Shown: in pieces, positions 59,677 to 64,000 of the stretch | Numbering within the stretch: position 1 is the stretch's first letter | How the letters are laid out: each line of letters opens with the position of its first letter | Origin: JAKQIM01 sp964633225 | GTDB lineage: Bacteria > Chloroflexota > Anaerolineae > Anaerolineales > UBA4823 | DNA length: 64,000 nt | NCBI GenBank assembly: GCA_964633225.1 | Contig: CAZWFQ010000015.1 | Coordinates: 1 to 64,000, forward strand | Reading direction: 5' to 3' | Notes under the pieces: generated by a model | What the model saw: only the letters and a program-made list of their open reading frames with translations | The model's database searches: none | Told to the model about the DNA's origin: nothing | Program-made: the position numbers and the translations under genes

Positions 59677-59687
59677 AATTACAAACC

Positions 59688-60365
59688 TCACTCACTGACG
59701 TAAACGCCTTCGGTGGACTCAACCTGCTCTTCCACCTGGGGCAGCACATCGCCACGATAGATCCACACTTTAACGCCAATGCGTCCATAGGTGGTGAGGG
59801 CTTCGGTCTGGTAGTAGTCAATATCGGCGCGCAGGGTAGCACGCGGCACGCGGCCTTCACGCATATTGACCACACGGGCCATTTCAGCACCACTCAGACG
59901 GCCAGCCACTTCCACGCGGATGCCCTCGGCGCCCTGGCGGATGGCTTGCTGCATGGCGCGCTTCATAGCGCGCTGGTAGCTGATGCGGCGTTCGAGTTGC
60001 TCGGCGATGTTGGTGGCAACCAGATAGGCATCCAGATCAGGGGCTTTGATCTCTTTGATCTCGAGGTCAATCTTTTTGCCGACCAGGGCTTCGAGGCGTA
60101 AGCGCAATTTCTTGACGCTCTCGCCTTTGCGGCCGATCAGGACGCCGGGCTTGGCGGTGTGAACAATAACCTTGACCTTGCCAGGGAAGCGCTCAATTTC
60201 GATGTGAGAAACGCCTGCCCGAGGCACTTCGTTACGCACCAGGTCGCGTACGGCAAAATCCTGGTGGAGCTGGTTGACGTATTCCTTGCCTTCGGCAAAC
60301 CAGCGGCCTTCCCACGTCTTGTTGATGTTCAGGCGAAAACCAATCGGATGAATTTTTCGACCCAT
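59688..60365 (-). CDS. rpsC: 30S ribosomal protein S3
   Basis: The 225-residue protein has the S3 N-terminal GRKIHPIGFRLNINKTWEGR, the KH domain with VHTAKPGVLIGRKGESVKKL and the C-terminal GVKVWIYRGDVLP. It forms part of the mRNA entry tunnel. Confidence 0.97.
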   Translation of the reverse strand: MGRKIHPIGFRLNINKTWEGRWFAEGKEYVNQLHQDFAVRDLVRNEVPRAGVSHIEIERFPGKVKVIVHTAKPGVLIGRKGESVKKLRLRLEALVGKKIDLEIKEIKAPDLDAYLVATNIAEQLERRISYQRAMKRAMQQAIRQGAEGIRVEVAGRLSGAEMARVVNMREGRVPRATLRADIDYYQTEALTTYGRIGVKVWIYRGDVLPQVEEQVESTEGVYVSE

Positions 60366-60374
60366 AGTATCTCC

Positions 60375-60716
60375 TTACTCTTTCTCTCGCAGGATGACGG
60401 TGAGGTGCGACGAGCGACGCAGCCAGGGCTTGAACCGACCACGCGGGCCAAAACGGCGCCAGCGGCGGGTGGTGCCTTCATCTGCAAAGATGCGGTACAC
60501 GTACAGGTCATCACGGCTGACGCCAAAGTTTTCTTCAGCGTTGGCGACAGCAGAGGCCAGCAGTTTGGAAACTGGATTGGCAGCCTGGTTTGGAACAAAC
60601 TTGAGCATATCGAGCGCGGGGACCACAGGCTTACCGCGCACCATATCTACCACCAGGCGCATCTTCTGAGCCGAGATGCCAAGGGAATGAGCATGAGCTT
60701 GAATGTCAGTAGCCAT
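60375..60716 (-). CDS. rplV: 50S ribosomal protein L22
   Basis: The 113-residue protein has the L22 core ISAQKMRLVVDMVRGKPV, LLASAVANAEENF and the tunnel loop near GPRGRFKPWLRRSSHLTVIL. It follows rpsS after 4 bases. Confidence 0.97.
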   Translation of the reverse strand: MATDIQAHAHSLGISAQKMRLVVDMVRGKPVVPALDMLKFVPNQAANPVSKLLASAVANAEENFGVSRDDLYVYRIFADEGTTRRWRRFGPRGRFKPWLRRSSHLTVILREKE

Positions 60717-60720
60717 CGGG

Positions 60721-60999
60721 TTACTCTTTCTTGACTTTCTTCTCAGCTAAGTGCCCACGGAAGGTGCGGGTGGGGGCAAATTCGCCCAGGCGGTGGCCAA
60801 CCATGTTCTCAGTGATGTAGATTGGCACATGGCGGCGGCCATCGTGAACGGCAACCGTATGACCAACCATCTGAGGAAAGATGGTGCTGGCGCGGCTCCA
60901 GGTGCGGATGACTTTTTTCTCGCCACGCTCGTTCATTGACTCAATTTTCTTGAGCAGTTTGGGGGCTACGAAGGGCCCCTTCTTCAGAGATCGTCCCAT
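60721..60999 (-). CDS. rpsS: 30S ribosomal protein S19
   Basis: The 92-residue protein begins MGRSLKKGPFVAPKLLKKIE and contains WSRASTIFPQMVGHTVAVHD and HRLGEFAPTRTFRGH, all diagnostic of S19. Confidence 0.97.
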   Translation of the reverse strand: MGRSLKKGPFVAPKLLKKIESMNERGEKKVIRTWSRASTIFPQMVGHTVAVHDGRRHVPIYITENMVGHRLGEFAPTRTFRGHLAEKKVKKE

Positions 61000-61015
61000 T
61001 TCCTAATCTCCTTGT

Positions 61016-61852
61016 TTACCGGCGATTCTTACCGCGCCGGCGGACAATATACTGATCGGATTTCTTGTTGCGGCGGGTCTTGTAGCCACGGGTGGGTTTG
61101 CCCCACGGGCTCTTAGGACCAGCCATGCCGACCGGTTGGCGACCTTCACCACCACCATGGGGATGGTCGCGGGGGGTCATTGCGGTACCGCGCACAGTGG
61201 GGCGGATGCCCATGTTGCGTTTGCGGCCGGCTTTGCCGAGTTTGATGTTGCTGTGATCCAGGTTGCCTACCTGACCAATGGTGGCGTAGCAGGTCTGGCG
61301 GATGAGGCGAACTTCACCCGAGGGCATACGGATCTGAGCATAGTCGCCTTCTTTGGCGAGCAGCTGTGCTGCGCTGCCTGCGGCACGCACCAGTTGGCCA
61401 CCCTTGCCAACCTGGATCTCCAGGTTGTGCAGCAGGGTGCCTACCGGGATGTTTGCGATGGGCATGTTGTTGCCGGGGCGAACTTCAGCCTGCGGGCCAG
61501 CAATGATCGTGTCACCGACCTTCAGGTCAACAGGGGCGACGATGTAGCGTTTTTCGCCATCGACATAGTGCAGCAGGGCCAGGCGAGCGGTGCGATTGGG
61601 ATCGTATTCGATCGCAGCCACGCGGGCCGGCACATTGTGCTTTTCGCGTTTGAAATCAACGATGCGGATGAAGCGGCGATTGCCACCACCGCGATGCCGC
61701 ACGGTGACGCGCCCATAAGCGTTGCGGCCAGCATGGGCCTTGCGCAGAACGATCAGGGAGCGTTCGGGCTTGCTCTTGGTAATTTCTTCAAAGGTGTAGC
61801 CGGTCATCCCACGCAGGCTGGGAGTTACAGGCTTGTATTTTTTGATTGCCAT
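61016..61852 (-). CDS. rplB: 50S ribosomal protein L2
   Basis: The 278-residue protein has IKKYKPVTPSLRGMTGY, the peptidyl-transferase-near GVAMNPVDHPHGGGEGR counterpart here reading GTAMTPRDHPHGGGEGR, and a basic tail. ATG at 61852 is chosen over the adjacent upstream GTG because AAGGGG is 7 bases away. It shares a base with the rplW stop. Confidence 0.97.
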   Translation of the reverse strand: MAIKKYKPVTPSLRGMTGYTFEEITKSKPERSLIVLRKAHAGRNAYGRVTVRHRGGGNRRFIRIVDFKREKHNVPARVAAIEYDPNRTARLALLHYVDGEKRYIVAPVDLKVGDTIIAGPQAEVRPGNNMPIANIPVGTLLHNLEIQVGKGGQLVRAAGSAAQLLAKEGDYAQIRMPSGEVRLIRQTCYATIGQVGNLDHSNIKLGKAGRKRNMGIRPTVRGTAMTPRDHPHGGGEGRQPVGMAGPKSPWGKPTRGYKTRRNKKSDQYIVRRRGKNRR

Positions 61853-62154
61853 CACTTCACCCCTTCAAATGCATCAATGGTGTCACCTTCAGCTAGCGTG
61901 ACGATGGCTTTCTTGTAGCCGCTGCGACGGACCATCAAGCGGCGGCTGCGCTGGCGACGGGTGCGCTTGGCGGGAACATTCATCAGGTTGACGCCGACCA
62001 CATCCACGTCGAACAGGGTCTCGACCGCGTCTTTCACCAATGTCTTGGTGGCATCAGATGTCACTTCGAAGACATAGCGGTGCAGCTGCGAATTGAGGTA
62101 ATTCGATTTTTCGGTGATGATGGGGCGCCGAAGCACATCATAAATCGTAGTCAT
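61852..62154 (-). CDS. rplW: 50S ribosomal protein L23
   Basis: The 100-residue protein has YDVLRRPIITEKSNYLN, FEVTSDATKTLVKDAVETLF and VNLMNVPAKRTRRQRSRR, standard L23 features. L23 lies at the exit tunnel and docks trigger factor and SRP. Confidence 0.97.
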   Translation of the reverse strand: MTTIYDVLRRPIITEKSNYLNSQLHRYVFEVTSDATKTLVKDAVETLFDVDVVGVNLMNVPAKRTRRQRSRRLMVRRSGYKKAIVTLAEGDTIDAFEGVK

Positions 62155-62166
62155 ATCTGCCTCCCG

Positions 62167-62796
62167 TTACCCTAAGTTCGCCGTGATGACATCCAGGGCC
62201 TGCACCGGCATGACAACTTTGTCAAAGCCGAGCAAGTCGCGGATGTTCAGGTAACCAGCCAGCAGCGTTTTGGCATCAGGGATATTGTTGGTTGAACGGA
62301 TCACCACGTCATAATCGCCACCCTTTTCGGGGATGAGGACAAGGGCGCTGGCGTTGCCGACCAACTTGTTGAGTGCCTGAGCCATCAGACGTGTTTTGGG
62401 CTCAGCCAGTTTCATCTCGTCGAGCAGAACAATATTCTGTTCAGATGCTTTGACCGAGAGAGCCGAGCACAAGGCCGCGCGGCGCATCTTGCGCGGCATC
62501 TGCATGAAATAGCTGCGGGGCTTGGGGGTGTGAACCTTACCGCCGCCCACCCATTGGGGGGCGCGGCTGGAACCCTGGCGTGCCCGGCCGGTACCCTTTT
62601 GTTTCCAGGGTTTACGACCACCGCCCGAAACTTCGCCGCGGGTCTTGGTGCTGTGCGTACCCAGGCGTGCGTTCGCCGCTTGGCGAACATAGGCCTGGTG
62701 CATCAGGTCTATATTAATTGGGGCTTCGAATATCGCAGCCGGTAATTCAACGCTGCGAACCTTTTGCCCTTCCATGTTGAAAACATCTACTTCCAT
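62167..62796 (-). CDS. rplD: 50S ribosomal protein L4
   Basis: The 209-residue protein has the L4 signature: GTHSTKTRGEVSGGGRKPWK, then QKGTGRARQGSSRAPQWVGG, the extended tunnel loop. In several bacteria L4 also represses the S10 operon. Confidence 0.97.
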   Translation of the reverse strand: MEVDVFNMEGQKVRSVELPAAIFEAPINIDLMHQAYVRQAANARLGTHSTKTRGEVSGGGRKPWKQKGTGRARQGSSRAPQWVGGGKVHTPKPRSYFMQMPRKMRRAALCSALSVKASEQNIVLLDEMKLAEPKTRLMAQALNKLVGNASALVLIPEKGGDYDVVIRSTNNIPDAKTLLAGYLNIRDLLGFDKVVMPVQALDVITANLG

Positions 62797-62843
62797 CGTG
62801 TAGCTCCAGTCTAAATACGCCGCTCAGTAATCAATACCGGCTT

Positions 62844-63476
62844 CTATTTCTTGGTCGGTCGGATCTCGACCAGGCTGCCTTTGGCGCCTGGTACGGCACC
62901 GTTGACACCCAGCAAGTTGCGCTCGGAGTCAACCAACACAACTTTGATGTTCTGGGTCGTGATGCGGCGGAAGCCCATGTGGCCGGGACCACGCGCGCCT
63001 TTGTATACGCGGCCCGGGGTGGTGGTGGAACCGCGTGAACCAGGAGCACGTAGGCGGTCTGACTGACCGTGTGTCTTGGGGCCACCCTTGAAATGGTAGC
63101 GTTTGACGCCACCCTGGAAGCCGCGCCCTTTGCTAGTGCCGGTGACATCAACAAACTCACCGACGTTAAACGTCGCCACGGTGACCTGTTCGCCCTCGGC
63201 GATTCCGTCTGTTGAAACCCGGAACTCGCGCAAAAAGCGCAATGGAGGAAGACTATTGCGCTTGAGGTGCCCCAGTTGACCACCAGTGAGACGTTTTGGT
63301 TTGGCTTCATCGAAGCCAAGCTGCACGGCTGTGTACCCGTCGGTGTCAGACGTGCGCACCTGGGTAACGTAGCATGGCCCAGCTTCAATTAGCGTGACCG
63401 GAATTGCCCGGCCGGCGTCATCGAAAATCTGGGTCATACCGATTTTCTTGCCAATCAGCCCTTTCAACATCTCCAT
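62844..63476 (-). CDS. rplC: 50S ribosomal protein L3
   Basis: The 210-residue protein begins with LKGLIGKKIGMTQIFDDAGR and has the KGRGFQGGVKRYHFKGGPKT loop near the peptidyl transferase centre. It follows a 234-base structured gap after rpsJ; GGAGAAA precedes the ATG. Confidence 0.97.
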   Translation of the reverse strand: MEMLKGLIGKKIGMTQIFDDAGRAIPVTLIEAGPCYVTQVRTSDTDGYTAVQLGFDEAKPKRLTGGQLGHLKRNSLPPLRFLREFRVSTDGIAEGEQVTVATFNVGEFVDVTGTSKGRGFQGGVKRYHFKGGPKTHGQSDRLRAPGSRGSTTTPGRVYKGARGPGHMGFRRITTQNIKVVLVDSERNLLGVNGAVPGAKGSLVEIRPTKK

Positions 63477-63710
63477 TTTCTCCTAAATTAATTTTCTCGG
63501 GACTGTCAGCCTGGGCTAGGCTGCATCATCCCTGACGGTAATACAGTCAGTCGATCTGCCGTGGAGCTGAAGTTTGTTTTCGCTCGCGTGCAGACTCGCT
63601 CTTGTATTACCTGGTGTTACGTGCTTACGTGCCACGTTGCCCAGCGCCGGGTAGGGGGCCGATTGGCCCGCCACACAGTACGGGGCAACGTGACGCGTTG
63701 AAGCGTGAAG
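63477..63710 (-). promoter_or_regulatory. Structured intergenic RNA between rpsJ and rplC
   Basis: The gap is far longer than any other in the cluster and is full of pairings. CACGTTGCCC (63633-63642) pairs with GGGCAACGTG (63683-63692), enclosing GGGCC-GATT-GGCCC. GGTAATAC (63537-63544) pairs with GTATTACC (63604-63611). GACTGT (63501-63506) with ACAGTC (63543-63548) overlaps that second stem, so the two are alternatives. It holds no open reading frame of note. A regulatory leader for rplC onward is likely; no known family was recognised. Confidence 0.6.
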
Positions 63711-64000
63711 CTATATTTTGATTTCGATATCCACACCCGCCGGAAGATTCAGGCGCATGAGCATATCAATCGTCTTGGAATCGGGATCCAGGACATCAAT
63801 CAGGCGGTTGTGAGTGCGGATTTCAAAGTGCTCGTGCGAATCTTTATCGATGAAACTGGAACGGCGTATTGTAAACCGTTCTTTCTTAGTTGGCAAGGGT
63901 ACAGGACCAACTACACGGGCACCTGTGCGTTCAGCAGTCTCAACAATCCGTTTGGCGGACTGGTCCAGAACGCGATGGTCATATGCTTTAAGGCGGATGC
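63711..64000 (-). CDS. rpsJ: 30S ribosomal protein S10 (5' end beyond window)
   Basis: The visible residues run from IRLKAYDHRVLDQSAKRIVE through TGARVVGPVPLPTKKERFTI to the terminal AGVDIEIKI, covering nearly all of S10. Only about the first six residues lie beyond the window edge. It is the first gene of the cluster in this window, and the reading frame continues unbroken to the last base. Confidence 0.96.
   Translation of the reverse strand, partial: IRLKAYDHRVLDQSAKRIVETAERTGARVVGPVPLPTKKERFTIRRSSFIDKDSHEHFEIRTHNRLIDVLDPDSKTIDMLMRLNLPAGVDIEIKI

Overview
The window looks like draft or metagenome-assembled sequence from the Chloroflexota, most likely an Anaerolineae-type bacterium. This is inferred from gene content, moderately high GC, frequent extended -10 promoters and the style of the secreted proteins; no 16S or database search was available. 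Five runs of exactly 100 N interrupt it (32756-32855, 37899-37998, 39075-39174, 41847-41946, 43187-43286) and behave like scaffold placeholders rather than measured distances.

Layout. 130-9062: one MFS transporter on the plus strand faces a long minus-strand gene train: a tungsten-type aldehyde:ferredoxin oxidoreductase (AOR), a protein with four [4Fe-4S] clusters, a DUF362 protein, a GPH-family sugar symporter, an esterase and a PHP metallohydrolase. 9063-9876 is the 5' leader of that train. Read on the minus strand it holds three tandem cyclic-di-GMP-I (GEMM-I) riboswitch aptamers followed by an intrinsic terminator, the most striking feature of the window. 9877-10181 carries tRNA-Phe, tRNA-Gly and tRNA-Cys behind a near-consensus promoter.

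10317-24662: an ABC exporter (ATPase and two permeases), an Lgt-like protein, a four-gene lipid operon (acyl-CoA/ACP ligase, acyl carrier protein, a zinc-ribbon/PH-like protein of unknown role, and a PlsC-type acyltransferase), a secreted DUF11-like protein, and a LolD/FtsX ABC transporter joined to a NarL-type two-component system. 24826-35618: a nucleotide-sugar epimerase, fused ATP sulfurylase/APS kinase, DUF212 protein, exonuclease VII (xseA, xseB), HIT protein, hydrolase, ribosomal protein S1 and ClpC. 35695-46871: a 1.2-kaa class III cyclase/NTPase/TPR protein laid out like soluble adenylyl cyclase, two radical SAM proteins with probable B12-binding regions, RadA, a glycosyltransferase, an acetyltransferase and MazG.

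46988-64000 (minus strand): the S10-spc-alpha ribosomal supercluster in canonical order, rpsJ to rplQ, then truA, rplM and rpsI. infA is absent from its usual place between map and rpmJ, where there is instead a good internal promoter. A 234-base structured region separates rpsJ from rplC. Together the window combines core translation and secretion genes with an accessory anaerobic redox and sugar module apparently controlled by c-di-GMP.
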